52,630 nt of DNA, taken from NCBI GenBank assembly GCA_014859265.1, contig JACUUN010000006.1:1-52630 (forward strand), in the 5' to 3' direction. Positions 1-9,243 of the stretch are shown in pieces (within the stretch, counting starts at the first letter, position 1; every line of letters begins with the position of its first letter). Under the pieces are notes generated by a model. The model searched no databases. It was given only the letters and a program-made list of their open reading frames with translations, and was not told the DNA's origin. The DNA comes from Coriobacteriia bacterium (GTDB taxonomy: Bacteria > Actinomycetota > Coriobacteriia > Anaerosomatales > SLCP01). Both the position numbers and the translations under genes were made by a program.

Positions 1-19
1 CGTTAAGGCGCAAGGCGAA

Positions 20-49
20 AGTATAGACCACCTCTCCTCGGCTATGCAA
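20..49 (-). promoter_or_regulatory. possible promoter reading out of the window
   Basis: On the minus strand a TTGCAT hexamer (44-49) lies 18 bp before TATACT (20-25), a fair sigma70-type pair downstream of the lepB stop. It would drive a gene beyond the left edge. No coding frame can be judged in the 69 bases left. Confidence 0.35.
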
Positions 50-69
50 ACCCCCATCGGGACCGTGGT

Positions 70-654
70 TCAGCGCAGAGCGAGTGTTGAGATGCGGTCC
101 ATCGGCCAGTAGATGGAGAAGGCCCTGCCGCGGACCATGGATTCGGAAATGGGACCCATGAAGCGGCTGTCACCCGAGTTGGGCCGGTTGTCGCCCATGA
201 GCCAGACTTCGTCCTCGGCGAGCGTGATCGGGAGCGGAATGGTTCCGGGATCGGTGACCTTGCCGTGGACGTACTGCTCGTTGAGGGGTGTTCCGTCCAC
301 CACGACCGACCCGTCCTGGATGTCGACCGTCTGTCCGCCGATCGCGATAACCCGCTTGATGAGCTGCGGATGGCGGCCCGTCGGGTCGTCGAAGACGACA
401 ATCTCGCCTGTGCGAGGATCGCGGAACCTTAACGATATCTTCTCGGCCAACACCCGGTCGCCAGTCATGATGGTGGGTTCCATGGAGCCCGTCGGGATGA
501 CAAATGGCTGGACGACGAAGGTCTTGATCCCCTGTGCGAGCAGGAAAGCCAGTGCAATCATGACAGCCGTCTCGACGAGCCAGCGGCCGAAGTGGGTGGC
601 CGTCTTGTGCTGCTCGGTTTCGGTCGTCGGCACGGTCTCGTTGGGTTCAGTCAC
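70..654 (-). CDS. lepB: signal peptidase I (first copy)
   Basis: Type I signal peptidase, which cleaves secretory signal peptides outside the membrane. One N-terminal membrane segment spans about residues 28-48, followed by the serine motif PTGSMEP (nucleophile Ser57) and the general base Lys100 in LIKRVIAIGG. The C-terminal box GDNRPNSGDSR is also present. The longer frame up to 717 has no good ribosome site. The GTG at 654 has AAGGGAG 8 nt upstream, giving 194 aa, and this start overlaps the trmD stop by 8 nt, so translation is probably coupled. It is the last gene of the rpsP-khpA-rimM-trmD-lepB run. A second, quite different lepB lies at 4135-4680. Confidence 0.95.
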   Translation of the reverse strand: MTEPNETVPTTETEQHKTATHFGRWLVETAVMIALAFLLAQGIKTFVVQPFVIPTGSMEPTIMTGDRVLAEKISLRFRDPRTGEIVVFDDPTGRHPQLIKRVIAIGGQTVDIQDGSVVVDGTPLNEQYVHGKVTDPGTIPLPITLAEDEVWLMGDNRPNSGDSRFMGPISESMVRGRAFSIYWPMDRISTLALR

Positions 655-1390
655 AGTCAAGGCTCCCTTCGAGCACTTCTTCGACGAGTGCTCGCTCTTC
701 GTCGGACAGGTGAGCATCGTTCAGCAGTTCGGGCCTCATCCGGGCGGTTCGAATCACGGACTGGCGGCGGCGGTACTCGGCGATACGGGCGTGGTTCCCG
801 CTCAACAGCACCTCGGGGACGTTCAGGTTCTCGAAGGTCGCGGGACGTGTGTACTGAGGATACTCGAGAAGTCCCTCGGAGAACGACTCATCAGCAGCGG
901 ATTCCTCGTGACCGAGGACACCGGGTATCAGGCGTGCGACGGCGTCGATGACAACCATCGCCGGAAGCTCTCCGCCGGTCAGCACATAGTCGCCGATGGA
1001 AAGTCGAAGATCGGCACAGGTGAAGACCCGCTCATCGAACCCTTCGTAGTGTCCGCACACAAGAAGCAATCGGTCCTCGGAGGACAGACGCCGAGCGGTG
1101 GGTTGCGTAAAGCGCTCGCCACCGGGAGTCAGGAAAACGACAGTGGCTTTGCCAGGGCCATGGGCCTGTACCGCCCGTATCGCGCGGAAGAGCGGTTCGG
1201 GGCGCATGACCATCCCGGGGCCGCCGCCGTAGGGGTAGTCATCGGTGGAGCGATGGCGGTCCTCAGTGTAGTCCCTCAAGTCATGGACGCGAAGTTCGAG
1301 CAACCCTCGCTCGCGTGCCAGCCCAACCATGGAGGCGGACATAGGCCCGTCGAACATCCCGGGAAAGATGGTGATCACATCGACGATCAC
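647..1390 (-). CDS. trmD: tRNA (guanine-N1)-methyltransferase TrmD
   Basis: SPOUT-family enzyme that makes m1G37 next to the anticodon with S-adenosylmethionine and so protects the reading frame. Visible hallmarks are GGGPGM at 55-60, CGHYEGFDE at 112-120 and the knot loop SIGDYVLTGGE at 131-141. The length of 247 aa is usual. The GTG start at 1390 overlaps the rimM stop (GTGA), and the gene order rpsP-khpA-rimM-trmD is the classic ribosome/tRNA maturation operon. Confidence 0.97.
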   Translation of the reverse strand: MIVDVITIFPGMFDGPMSASMVGLARERGLLELRVHDLRDYTEDRHRSTDDYPYGGGPGMVMRPEPLFRAIRAVQAHGPGKATVVFLTPGGERFTQPTARRLSSEDRLLLVCGHYEGFDERVFTCADLRLSIGDYVLTGGELPAMVVIDAVARLIPGVLGHEESAADESFSEGLLEYPQYTRPATFENLNVPEVLLSGNHARIAEYRRRQSVIRTARMRPELLNDAHLSDEERALVEEVLEGSLDCD

Positions 1391-1917
1391 GTGGGAGCGC
1401 CTTCCTCATCGATCAGGCCCGGCAACAGGCGAACGGTCGCGGTGCGCGCATTGTCATCGATTTCGAGGACTACGTCATCGATCACCGGCACCAGTACCTT
1501 GCCGTAGGGTCCATCCGCGAGCACCCAGACATCATTGGCTCCGGTGGCTATGACATCAACGACCGTTCCGATCTCTCCACGCTCGACATCGGTCACACGC
1601 AGGCCGAGATCCCCCTCCGGGGTGTCGCCCCAACCATCGGGCAGGTCTTCAGGGTGGGCGACCAGGGTGCGCCCGCGCAGGGCCTCCGCATCCGCGCGGC
1701 CGGAGAAACCGCTCAGCTTCACCAGAGGCCCCTTGGGACCCGGGCGGACCGACTCCACTGTGTAGCAGGTGGGTCCTGAAGGCGGAGGGACGATCCAGAC
1801 GGAGAGGTTCTCGGGAATGGAGAAGGGGGGACCGGCGGACACAGCCACCGAGACCTCCCCTTTCAATCCATGGACCTTGACGATCCGCCCCACAGGGACG
1901 AAGGGTGCATCCTTCAT
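1387..1917 (-). CDS. rimM: ribosome maturation factor RimM
   Basis: Assembly factor for the 30S head that binds ribosomal protein uS19. The N-terminal RimM beta-barrel begins VGRIVKVHGLKGEV (residues 9-22), and the C-terminal PRC-like barrel contains GANDVWVL and VLVPVIDDVV. It is 176 aa, normal for the family. The ATG at 1917 lies 5 bp after the khpA stop. Its stop overlaps the trmD start, so the two are likely co-translated. Confidence 0.96.
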   Translation of the reverse strand: MKDAPFVPVGRIVKVHGLKGEVSVAVSAGPPFSIPENLSVWIVPPPSGPTCYTVESVRPGPKGPLVKLSGFSGRADAEALRGRTLVAHPEDLPDGWGDTPEGDLGLRVTDVERGEIGTVVDVIATGANDVWVLADGPYGKVLVPVIDDVVLEIDDNARTATVRLLPGLIDEEGAPT

Positions 1918-1922
1918 GACGC

Positions 1923-2171
1923 TTACCCCAGGACCTCCACGTCGACGTGTTCACCGGTAGAGCCGGCGGACGCACGGGCGAGAGTGCGGATAGCCTTGAT
2001 GATTCGGCCCTGTCTCCCAATCACCTTGCCTACATCGTCGGGGTGCAGGGAGATCTCGTAGGAAACCGAGTCACCCGACACCCGCTTCGCGATGTCGACG
2101 GAATCGACATCGTCGACGAGCGAGGTGACAAGGAAGCGAACGAGGGCTTCTGTGTCGCTGGCGCGTGGCAT
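1923..2171 (-). CDS. khpA: KH-domain RNA-binding protein KhpA
   Basis: An 82-aa single type II KH domain. The GRQGRIIKAIRTL stretch carries the GxxG RNA-gripping loop near residue 53. KhpA proteins usually act with KhpB on small RNAs and cell division in Gram-positive bacteria; the partner is not in this window. It sits 9 bp after rpsP and 5 bp before rimM, its standard position. It ends with TAA. Confidence 0.93.
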   Translation of the reverse strand: MPRASDTEALVRFLVTSLVDDVDSVDIAKRVSGDSVSYEISLHPDDVGKVIGRQGRIIKAIRTLARASAGSTGEHVDVEVLG

Positions 2172-2180
2172 GGCCGGTCG

Positions 2181-2609
2181 CTACTCGGTGGCCCCGGCAG
2201 GCTCCTCCGCAGGCGCCTCCTCGGCCTCTTCGACGGGGGCAACCTCGGCCTCGGCGGGAAGCTTCTCAGCGGGCGCTTCTTCCGCAGGCACCGCAGCTTC
2301 GGCAGCGGCCTTAGTCTTAGCCTGAGCCTTCTTCGAGGGCTTGGCCTCCTTCGCCGGCACCGCGGCATCCGGGTTCTTCGCGATCTCGTAAAGCTTGGCC
2401 ACGGTCTCGGTCATCTGGGCGCCCTTGTCGAGCCATGCATCGGCGCGCTCGAGATCGAGCTCGATGAAGCTGGGCTCGACGCGCGGGTTGTAGCGGCCGA
2501 GAATCTCGATGAAACGGCCATCACGCGGGGAACGTGAATCAGCAGCGACGATGCGATAGAAGGGGACCTTCTTCGCGCCGGCGCGGGCAAGACGGATCTT
2601 GACTGTCAA
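2181..2609 (-). CDS. rpsP: ribosomal protein bS16 with long acidic tail
   Basis: Small-subunit protein bS16. The conserved core ([19 protein letters not shown] to about residue 85) is followed by a tail of about 55 residues rich in Ala, Glu, Lys and Pro; such tails occur in actinobacterial S16. The open frame extends to 2696, but the TTG at 2609 has a strong GGAGGTG 5-6 nt upstream and starts exactly at the conserved N-terminus, giving 142 aa. A good promoter lies at 2668-2696. Confidence 0.95.
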   Translation of the reverse strand: MTVKIRLARAGAKKVPFYRIVAADSRSPRDGRFIEILGRYNPRVEPSFIELDLERADAWLDKGAQMTETVAKLYEIAKNPDAAVPAKEAKPSKKAQAKTKAAAEAAVPAEEAPAEKLPAEAEVAPVEEAEEAPAEEPAGATE

Positions 2610-2667
2610 GAGTTCACCTCCGGTTAGGGTGGCCTGAGGCGGCCACGCGCACGCAAAACGATGGCCC

Positions 2668-2696
2668 ATGATACGCCATACCCCCGAAGGGGTCAA
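2668..2696 (-). promoter_or_regulatory. promoter of the rpsP-khpA-rimM-trmD-lepB operon
   Basis: TTGACC (2691-2696) and TATCAT (2668-2673) are separated by exactly 17 bp on the minus strand, in the ffh-rpsP gap. The spacer contains a small CCCC-TTCG-GGGG snapback, which may be incidental. The predicted start leaves a leader of about 50 nt before the rpsP Shine-Dalgarno. Confidence 0.65.
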
Positions 2697-2734
2697 AAAC
2701 CGGGTGGACCGTATGCGGCGCAGCGTGGTCGAGG

Positions 2735-4087
2735 TCAGAACGGCGGCTGTGCCCCGCCGGGAAAGCGGAACTTCCCGTGCCTCCCCTTCCCCGGCCCCGC
2801 GGCTTGAAACTGCTTCATCAGCTTCTTTGCTGTCTGGAACTGTTTGACGAGCTGATTGACATCGAAGACCGTGACGCCAGCGCCTCGCGCGATACGCTCC
2901 CGGCGCGATCCGTTAAGAAGCTTGGGATTGGCACGCTCCTGGGTGGTCATCGACTGGATGATCGCAGCGACGCGGTCAAGCTGACGCTCATCGATCTCTG
3001 CGCTGTCCAGCCCCTTGAGCTGTCCGGCACCAGGCAGCATCTTGAGCATGCTACCCAGGCCGCCCATCTTCTTAACCTGGCGAAGCTGGGTGAGGAAATC
3101 GTCGAAGGTGAATTCGGCGCGCCTGAGGCGGGCCTCCATCTCCTCGGTGGCCTCACTGTCGGCCGTTTCAGCAGCCTTCTCTATCAGTGAGACGACGTCG
3201 CCCATACCGAGTATCCGCTTCGCCATGCGATCGGGGTGAAACTGTTCGAGCGCGTCGAGCTTCTCCCCCACTCCGGCGAACATGATGGGTTTGCCGGTGA
3301 CCTGCTTGACCGAGAGGGCAGCTCCTCCGCGCGCGTCACCGTCGAGTTTTGTGACGATGACGGCATCGAAGTCGACACGCTCCGAGAAAGCCTGCGCAGA
3401 AGTTACGGCGTCCTGGCCAGTCATCGCGTCGACTACCATGAGGATCTGGTCGGGGCGCACCGCCTCCTTGATCAGGGCGGCCTCGACCATCATCTCCTCG
3501 TCGACGTGCAGTCGTCCGGCGGTGTCTATGATGACGACATCCCGCATCTGCGCGACCGCCTCTTTGACACCCGCTTTCGCAATCTCAACGGGCTCGGTCC
3601 CACCACCCCGGTAGACCGGTATGTCGAGTTCGAGTCCGAGAGCCTGAAGCTGGTCGATCGCCGCAGGACGGTAGACATCGCACGCGACGAGGAGCGGGCG
3701 TTTGCCCTGCTTGCGAAGGTGGTTCGCGAGCTTCGCGCTGGCGGTCGTCTTACCGGAGCCTTGAAGGCCGACGAGCATGACCACACCTGGAATGCGGCCG
3801 CTGAAGACCAGTCGCGCGTTCGTGCCACCGAGAAGCTCCGTAAGCTCTTCCAAGACGATGCGGACGACCATCTGTCCTGGGGTCAGGCTCTTCGCCACAT
3901 CCGCGCCGACAGCACGCTCCCGGACGCGTGCGACGAACTCCTTGACAACCTTGAAGTTTACGTCGGCCTCGAGCAGGGCGACGCGGATCTCCCGCATCGC
4001 TGCGTCAACATCGGCATCGGAAAGCCGGCCCTTGCCGGTGAGGTTGGCGAAGACCGTCTGAAGGCGTTGCGATAGGTTCTCGAACAT
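2735..4087 (-). CDS. ffh: signal recognition particle protein Ffh
   Basis: GTPase of the signal recognition particle, which binds 4.5S/SRP RNA and nascent signal peptides. An N-terminal four-helix domain is followed by the G domain: P-loop GLQGSGKTT at 107-115, DTAGRLH and [11 protein letters not shown] methionine-rich M domain (from about residue 300) has [15 protein letters not shown] and a basic C-terminus. Length is 450 aa. A GAGGAG site precedes the ATG. Its receptor gene ftsY is nearby (4677-5591). Confidence 0.98.
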   Translation of the reverse strand: MFENLSQRLQTVFANLTGKGRLSDADVDAAMREIRVALLEADVNFKVVKEFVARVRERAVGADVAKSLTPGQMVVRIVLEELTELLGGTNARLVFSGRIPGVVMLVGLQGSGKTTASAKLANHLRKQGKRPLLVACDVYRPAAIDQLQALGLELDIPVYRGGGTEPVEIAKAGVKEAVAQMRDVVIIDTAGRLHVDEEMMVEAALIKEAVRPDQILMVVDAMTGQDAVTSAQAFSERVDFDAVIVTKLDGDARGGAALSVKQVTGKPIMFAGVGEKLDALEQFHPDRMAKRILGMGDVVSLIEKAAETADSEATEEMEARLRRAEFTFDDFLTQLRQVKKMGGLGSMLKMLPGAGQLKGLDSAEIDERQLDRVAAIIQSMTTQERANPKLLNGSRRERIARGAGVTVFDVNQLVKQFQTAKKLMKQFQAAGPGKGRHGKFRFPGGAQPPF

Positions 4088-4134
4088 CCACGGGCTCCTC
4101 TCGAGTCCGTAAAGGCTAGTGCGCGGAAACGGGC

Positions 4135-4680
4135 TCAGTCAACCGTGCCGAGACGCGTGACCGGGGTGTAGCGGAAGACCAGGCGCCCGTGGACGGCGGA
4201 CAGCGGCACCGGTCCGTAGAAGCGGCTGTCGAAGGAGTTGGGTCGATTATCCCCGAGCACGTACACGTGGTCGGCAGGGACGGTGATTTCTGCGACGGAC
4301 ACGTCGTCCTCACTCAGGCGGACGGGGATATCATCGTTCTCCGGCACGCCGTTGACGACCGCTCTTCCACGTCTTACCAGGATTGTGTCGCCGGGGAGTG
4401 CTGCGACGCGCTTGACGACTTGTCCTCCATGTCCAAGTCGGAGGGCAGAGGCGTCCATGTACACCACGTCGCCGCGTGAAAGTGTGCCGTAGCCGCGAGT
4501 GACGAGAACCCGGTCACCGTGGTGAAGTCCTGGAAGCATCGAGTCGCCGGATATCTTGATCGGCGAGAACAACACCCAGAACACGAGTACCAGAACGGCG
4601 AGCAGCACTGTGAGTGGGACGAGAAGCCGCCTGGCGAGGCGGTCGCCGCTGCCCGCAGGACCGAAGACCGGCACCGTCAC
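4135..4680 (-). CDS. lepB: signal peptidase I (second copy)
   Basis: A second type I signal peptidase, 181 aa. One membrane helix lies at residues 18-39. SGDSMLP (nucleophile Ser47) and VVKRVAALPGD (Lys90) form the Ser/Lys dyad, and GDNRPNSFDSR is the C-terminal box. The GTG start overlaps the ftsY stop (GTGA). It lies between the two SRP GTPase genes, so targeting and processing functions are grouped. It differs clearly in sequence from the copy at 70-654 and may differ in substrate preference. Confidence 0.94.
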   Translation of the reverse strand: MTVPVFGPAGSGDRLARRLLVPLTVLLAVLVLVFWVLFSPIKISGDSMLPGLHHGDRVLVTRGYGTLSRGDVVYMDASALRLGHGGQVVKRVAALPGDTILVRRGRAVVNGVPENDDIPVRLSEDDVSVAEITVPADHVYVLGDNRPNSFDSRFYGPVPLSAVHGRLVFRYTPVTRLGTVD

Positions 4681-5591
4681 CCTCGCCCGATCAGGGCCCG
4701 AGCGAACTCGCCGGGTACGAACGGCTTGAGGTCGTCGGCACCCTCACCGACACCGATTCTCACGATGGGAACACCCAGCTCGCGAACGATGGCCACGGCG
4801 ATGCCCCCCTTGGCGGTCCCGTCAAGCTTCGTCAGGACGAGCGCATCGAGGTCTAGCGCTGCATGGAACTCGCGCGCCTGCGAAAGTCCGTTCTGGCCCG
4901 TTGTCGCATCCATGACAAGGAGGCTCTTCACCGGAGCGTCGCTTTCGCGTTCCGCGATGCGTTGCACCTTCTGGAGCTCGCGCATGAGGTCGGCCGAGGT
5001 ATGGAGGCGGCCGGCTGTGTCAATCAACGTGAGGTCCGGATGAGTTTCGTTCGCAAGTTGGACGGTGTCAAAGGCGACAGCGGCAGGGTCGGCGCCTCGC
5101 TTCCGGCGTACGACGGGCACACCTGCCCGTTCGGCCCAGATGTCGAGCTGCTCGACCCCTGCCGCTCGGAAGGTGTCGCCTGAGCCGAGCAGGACGCTCC
5201 GACCCGCACGGGCTGCCTCCGTCGCGAGCTTGCCGACCGTCGTGGTCTTTCCTGTTCCGTTCACCCCTACGATGAGGATGACGACCGGACCATCAACAAG
5301 AGGGTCCTGTGTGTCGGACGGGAACTCACGAGAAAGCTCGTCGGCCAGATGGTCGAGCACCGCTCCGGCATCCGGAAGAGCCTGTCGCGCCGCGCTGTCG
5401 CGAAGGCGGTCGACGATCTCGGTCACTGCTGTAGCGCCGACGTCAGCGCCGACCAAGGCGTCCTCGAGGTCTTCCCAGAACTCCTCGTCGAGGTCTGGAC
5501 CCTTCCGAAGGAGGATGTTGAGCTCGCCTTCGAGGCGCTCCCGGCTCTTAGTGAGTCCTTCGGAGACGCGCTTATACCAGGGCGTGGCCAT
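4677..5591 (-). CDS. ftsY: SRP receptor FtsY
   Basis: Membrane-associated SRP receptor GTPase that docks Ffh-ribosome complexes at the translocon. A short charged N-domain is followed by the G domain: GVNGTGKTTT at 109-118, DTAGRLHTS, the DATTGQNG insertion box, and TKLDGTAKGG. At 304 aa it lacks the long acidic A domain of enterobacterial FtsY. Its ATG start overlaps the end of smc by 20 bp, so smc-ftsY-lepB form a tight operon. Confidence 0.97.
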   Translation of the reverse strand: MATPWYKRVSEGLTKSRERLEGELNILLRKGPDLDEEFWEDLEDALVGADVGATAVTEIVDRLRDSAARQALPDAGAVLDHLADELSREFPSDTQDPLVDGPVVILIVGVNGTGKTTTVGKLATEAARAGRSVLLGSGDTFRAAGVEQLDIWAERAGVPVVRRKRGADPAAVAFDTVQLANETHPDLTLIDTAGRLHTSADLMRELQKVQRIAERESDAPVKSLLVMDATTGQNGLSQAREFHAALDLDALVLTKLDGTAKGGIAVAIVRELGVPIVRIGVGEGADDLKPFVPGEFARALIGRG

Positions 5592-8500
5592 CGGCTGCCT
5601 CCTCTACGACGCCACGCTCAAGCTTCTGGCTGACGACTTTGCTGACGCCGTCGGCCTGCATGGAGACACCGTAGAGAACGTCTGCCATCTCCATAGTGCG
5701 GCGCTGATGGGTGACTATGACGAACTGTGTGTGAGCGCGCATCGTGTCGGCAAATGCGATGAACCGTCTCAGGTTGGTGTCGTCTAGTGCCGCCTCAACC
5801 TCGTCAAGGATGTAGAACGGGCATGGTCGCGTCCGGTAGACGGCAAACAGAAGCGCGAGTGCCGTCAGGGACTTCTCCCCGCCGCTCATGAGCGACATCT
5901 TGGAGAGCTTCTTGCCGCGTGGCTGGGCAATCACCTCGACGCCGGTGGCCTCGGGATCGTCTGGCTCTGTCAGCTCGAGCGATGAGTGCCCTCCCGGGAA
6001 GAGGACTGTAAAGACTTCCTGAAAGTGGTTATTGACCTGCTCGAAGGTCTCGAGGAACCGGTCCCGGATCTTCCGGTCGATCGCCGCGACGACCTTCTGG
6101 AGCGCCTGCCTGCTGCCAACCAGATCCTCGATCTGATCGTTCATGAAATCGCGACGTGCCTTGAGTGCCTCGAACTCCTGCATCGCGACCGGATTCACAG
6201 GGCCCATGTTCTCGAGGCTTTTGCGGAGAGAGTGCGCCCGGTCCTCGGCTGAGTGACGGTTGTCGAGCGGATCGTGCTCGAGCGCACGCTCGAGGGGGAC
6301 GCCGTACTCCTCGACGATTCGCGCCACCGCAGTGCTGACCTGTACCTCCAGCTGCCCCTTGTCCACCCGGATATCACTCATGACCGATGACTGAGAGTCG
6401 ATGACCGACTGGAGTTCGCGAACGGCGTCCTGGGCCTCGTGAATCGTCGAGCGCAGTGACTCGGAGTCGGCCTGCTCGAAGTGAGCGCGATCTTTCAGTC
6501 TCGCGGCCCAGTGCTCAGCGCACTCAAGCAAAGCAGCATAAAGATCGTGAACCGGCTCGATTCTCTCGCGTAAAAGCTCGAGAGCGGTCTCAGTCTCGCG
6601 GCTCTGGGTCACGGTGTTTGCAAGCTCTGCGAGTTCGGAGGTTATGGCTGAGATCTGCCGCTTCAGATGAACCTCACGCTCGGAGACGGTCGCGATGTCG
6701 ACCTGACATGCCGAGAGCCGCTCGTTGATCGCAACCTCGTCCCGAAAGCGCGAATCGCGCTGCTCCCGGGCTCTCGCCGCACGTTCCTCGAAGTCCTCGA
6801 GGCCGGCCTCGGCAGCGACGATGTCACTCTTGATTGTGTCGATACCGGGCGCGTCCTTAGCGATGCGAGCCTCGATCTCCTCACGGCGAGACTCGATGAT
6901 CACGGCTTCGGCATCGTGCGAGGTTAGCGCCTGCTCGAGACGACCTATCTCCTCACGGAGCGAGTCGTGCTCACCGGCAAGCTGGGCGATCTTCTGTCCG
7001 AGCTCGAGCGCGTCCTGCTGGGCGGCAAAGACCGCCTCCTCTGCCGAGGAGGCGGTCGCCTCGGCCTCTCCGACGGCGATATCGAGGGCGGCCGCTTCGT
7101 CCTCAAGCTCCGTGATGCGGCGCTTGCGGGTAAGCACGCCAGCGCCATCGGTCGCCACGACCCGGCCAACGGTGACCTTCCCTCCGGGCCACGCAATCGC
7201 GCCTGCCGGGGTCGCGAACCGGGCGCCGGTCGTATCGGCCCGTAGTGCGCGCACCGCCTCGGGCAACGAGTCGACGACGAACACGTCACCGAGAAGCGCC
7301 GCGAGTGCGGGCCGGAGCGACGGGTCGGACTCGACGAGATCAATCAGTGGTGTGCCGGTCGAAGCCAGAGTGCGGGACGGCGTCCGGGGACCCTCCAGCG
7401 GGATGAGTGCAAGCTCGCCCTCGCTCTCCTCGGCGGCACTTTGGGCGATTCGCGCAGCCGCATCGACGTCATCGACAAGCACCGCGAAGAGGTCGGTACC
7501 GAGAAGGTGCTCGAGCAGTCGTTCGTACTCCGTGGGAACGCGTATACGCTCGGCGAGCGGTCCCACAAAACCCGGTAGATCGCGCTGGCGTGAGAGTGCC
7601 CATGCGAGTGCAGGTGAAGCCGACTCGAACGCGCGATCGACCTCACCGAGCGCATGTACCCCGGCGCGGGCGGAGGTGAGCCGCTCACGAACCTCCGCGA
7701 GCTCCTTGCGCCGCGTATCGAGGACTCGAACGCGCTTGTCGACATCGCTGTCGGCAAGCGCGCGCAGCTTGCGGGCGCGCGTGAGGTCGGCATCGAGCTG
7801 CTCGAGGCGCGTGCGACGACTTGAGAGCGTTGACGCGACCGTGGCGCGATGCTCGCGCAGCGTCGTGAGACGCTCGGCGAGCAGGTCCACCTCAAGACGG
7901 TATGCGGACAGCGACTGCTCGAGGATCGAGACCTCCATACGGAGGTCATCGGTGTTCTTGCGGCCGCGTCTGATCTCCGCGGTGATGTGTGCGAGGGCCT
8001 TGTCGGCCGCGATGCGCTCTTTCTTGGTCGTCTCCGTCTCGCGTCTGAGTTCACCAAGCTGTCCGTAGAGCACTTTGAGTCGCGTGTCGGTCTCGGCGCG
8101 CTCCTCGGTAAGACGCTCGAGCTCGATGGAGCGGGACTCAGAGCGGGTCTGCGCGTGGTAGAGCTTCGCGCGCAGCTCGCTCAAGCGCTCGATCAGGTTC
8201 TTGCCCTTCTCCTCGAGCAGAAGCAGGCCCGAGTTGATGCGCTCGAGGACTGATTGCAGCCGCCGGCGTTGCTCGGACAGGTCGCCGACGAAAAGTCCCT
8301 TCTCCTCGAGTAGGGCCTGGAAGGTGGCGAGCTCACGCTCCTTTTCCGCGAGGCGGTAACGCGTGAGCTCAATCTCGGCAGCCTGCTCCTTCTCGCGCTT
8401 GCCGAGCTCGTCCCACGTGTGTTGGAGCGCCCGCAGGTCATCTACGGCAAGCGCCGTCTCGACGGCCACCAGCTCCTCGCGGATCTCCGCGTGCTGAGCG

Positions 8501-9135
8501 GCGCGGGAGGCTTGGCGTTGTAAGGGTCGGAGCTGACGATCGATCTCGGCGCTGATGTCACGGGCCCGCTCGAGATGGGCATCCATACTCGAGAGCTTGC
8601 GCAGGGCCCGCTCGCGACGCTTCTTGTGCTTCAGGACCCCTGCGGCTTCCTCGATCAGTGCGCGACGGTCCTCGGGGCGCGAGTTGAGAACTTCGTCGAG
8701 ACGGCCCTGGCTGATGATGGAGTGGGTGTCTCGTCCGAGCCCGGAGTCGTGAAGCAGCTCGTGGACGTCCATGAGCCTGCAGGGAGACTGGTTGACCAGG
8801 TACTCGCTCTCGCCACTTCTGAACATGCGGCGAGTGATCGTGACCTCGTTGAACTCGATAGGCAGAGTGCCGTCGGAGTTGTCCAGCACGAGGTCGACCT
8901 CGGCAACACCCACGGGCTGGCGGGCCGAGGAACCGGCGAAGATGACATCCTCCATCGCCTGGCCGCGGAGACTCTTCGCGGACTGCTCGCCGAGGACCCA
9001 CAGTACAGCGTCAGCGATGTTGGACTTGCCCGAACCGTTGGGGCCAACTACGACGGTAACTCCTGGCTCCAGGGAAAGGACGGTCCGGTCTGCGAACGAC
9101 TTGAACCCTTTCAGTATGAGGGACCTCAGGTGCAA
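5572..9135 (-). CDS. smc: chromosome segregation ATPase SMC
   Basis: SMC subunit of the ScpAB-SMC condensin. Walker A GPNGSGKS lies at residues 31-38, followed by two long coiled coils, a hinge near residues 500-640 (GFVGPLAERI; GAIAWPGGKV) and the C-terminal head with SGGEKS (about 1084) and Walker B FYILDEVEAAL. The frame is open to 9207, but TTG at 9135 has AGAGGT just upstream and matches the family N-terminus (HLRSLILKGFKSF), giving the usual size of 1187 aa. Gene order rnc-smc-ftsY is conserved in many Gram-positive bacteria. Confidence 0.97.
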   Translation of the reverse strand: MHLRSLILKGFKSFADRTVLSLEPGVTVVVGPNGSGKSNIADAVLWVLGEQSAKSLRGQAMEDVIFAGSSARQPVGVAEVDLVLDNSDGTLPIEFNEVTITRRMFRSGESEYLVNQSPCRLMDVHELLHDSGLGRDTHSIISQGRLDEVLNSRPEDRRALIEEAAGVLKHKKRRERALRKLSSMDAHLERARDISAEIDRQLRPLQRQASRAAQHAEIREELVAVETALAVDDLRALQHTWDELGKREKEQAAEIELTRYRLAEKERELATFQALLEEKGLFVGDLSEQRRRLQSVLERINSGLLLLEEKGKNLIERLSELRAKLYHAQTRSESRSIELERLTEERAETDTRLKVLYGQLGELRRETETTKKERIAADKALAHITAEIRRGRKNTDDLRMEVSILEQSLSAYRLEVDLLAERLTTLREHRATVASTLSSRRTRLEQLDADLTRARKLRALADSDVDKRVRVLDTRRKELAEVRERLTSARAGVHALGEVDRAFESASPALAWALSRQRDLPGFVGPLAERIRVPTEYERLLEHLLGTDLFAVLVDDVDAAARIAQSAAEESEGELALIPLEGPRTPSRTLASTGTPLIDLVESDPSLRPALAALLGDVFVVDSLPEAVRALRADTTGARFATPAGAIAWPGGKVTVGRVVATDGAGVLTRKRRITELEDEAAALDIAVGEAEATASSAEEAVFAAQQDALELGQKIAQLAGEHDSLREEIGRLEQALTSHDAEAVIIESRREEIEARIAKDAPGIDTIKSDIVAAEAGLEDFEERAARAREQRDSRFRDEVAINERLSACQVDIATVSEREVHLKRQISAITSELAELANTVTQSRETETALELLRERIEPVHDLYAALLECAEHWAARLKDRAHFEQADSESLRSTIHEAQDAVRELQSVIDSQSSVMSDIRVDKGQLEVQVSTAVARIVEEYGVPLERALEHDPLDNRHSAEDRAHSLRKSLENMGPVNPVAMQEFEALKARRDFMNDQIEDLVGSRQALQKVVAAIDRKIRDRFLETFEQVNNHFQEVFTVLFPGGHSSLELTEPDDPEATGVEVIAQPRGKKLSKMSLMSGGEKSLTALALLFAVYRTRPCPFYILDEVEAALDDTNLRRFIAFADTMRAHTQFVIVTHQRRTMEMADVLYGVSMQADGVSKVVSQKLERGVVEEAADGHALV

Positions 9136-9197
9136 CGGTGACCTCTCGGCGCCGGGGGTGTAGCCGACGCGACGCGCGCGGCGTGTGAACGCAGGTG

Positions 9198-9203
9198 ATT
9201 CTA
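9198..9203 (-). promoter_or_regulatory. -10 box upstream of smc
   Basis: TAGAAT preceded by TGG (extended -10 style) on the minus strand in the 108-bp rnc-smc gap. No convincing -35 is visible at the proper distance. It suggests that smc-ftsY-lepB can be transcribed separately from rnc. Confidence 0.4.
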
Positions 9204-9243
9204 CCACAGAGAAGGCTGAGTGGAGTGCTGGGTTGCGCGGCGT

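Noticed and set aside
113-1507. 464-aa plus-strand open frame across lepB and trmD
   Set aside because: It lies antisense to two well-recognised genes, has biased shadow composition and no family motif.
6725-8068. 447-aa plus-strand frame rich in Ser and Arg inside smc
   Set aside because: Antisense to the smc coiled coils; the Ser/Arg-rich composition is typical of a high-GC shadow frame.
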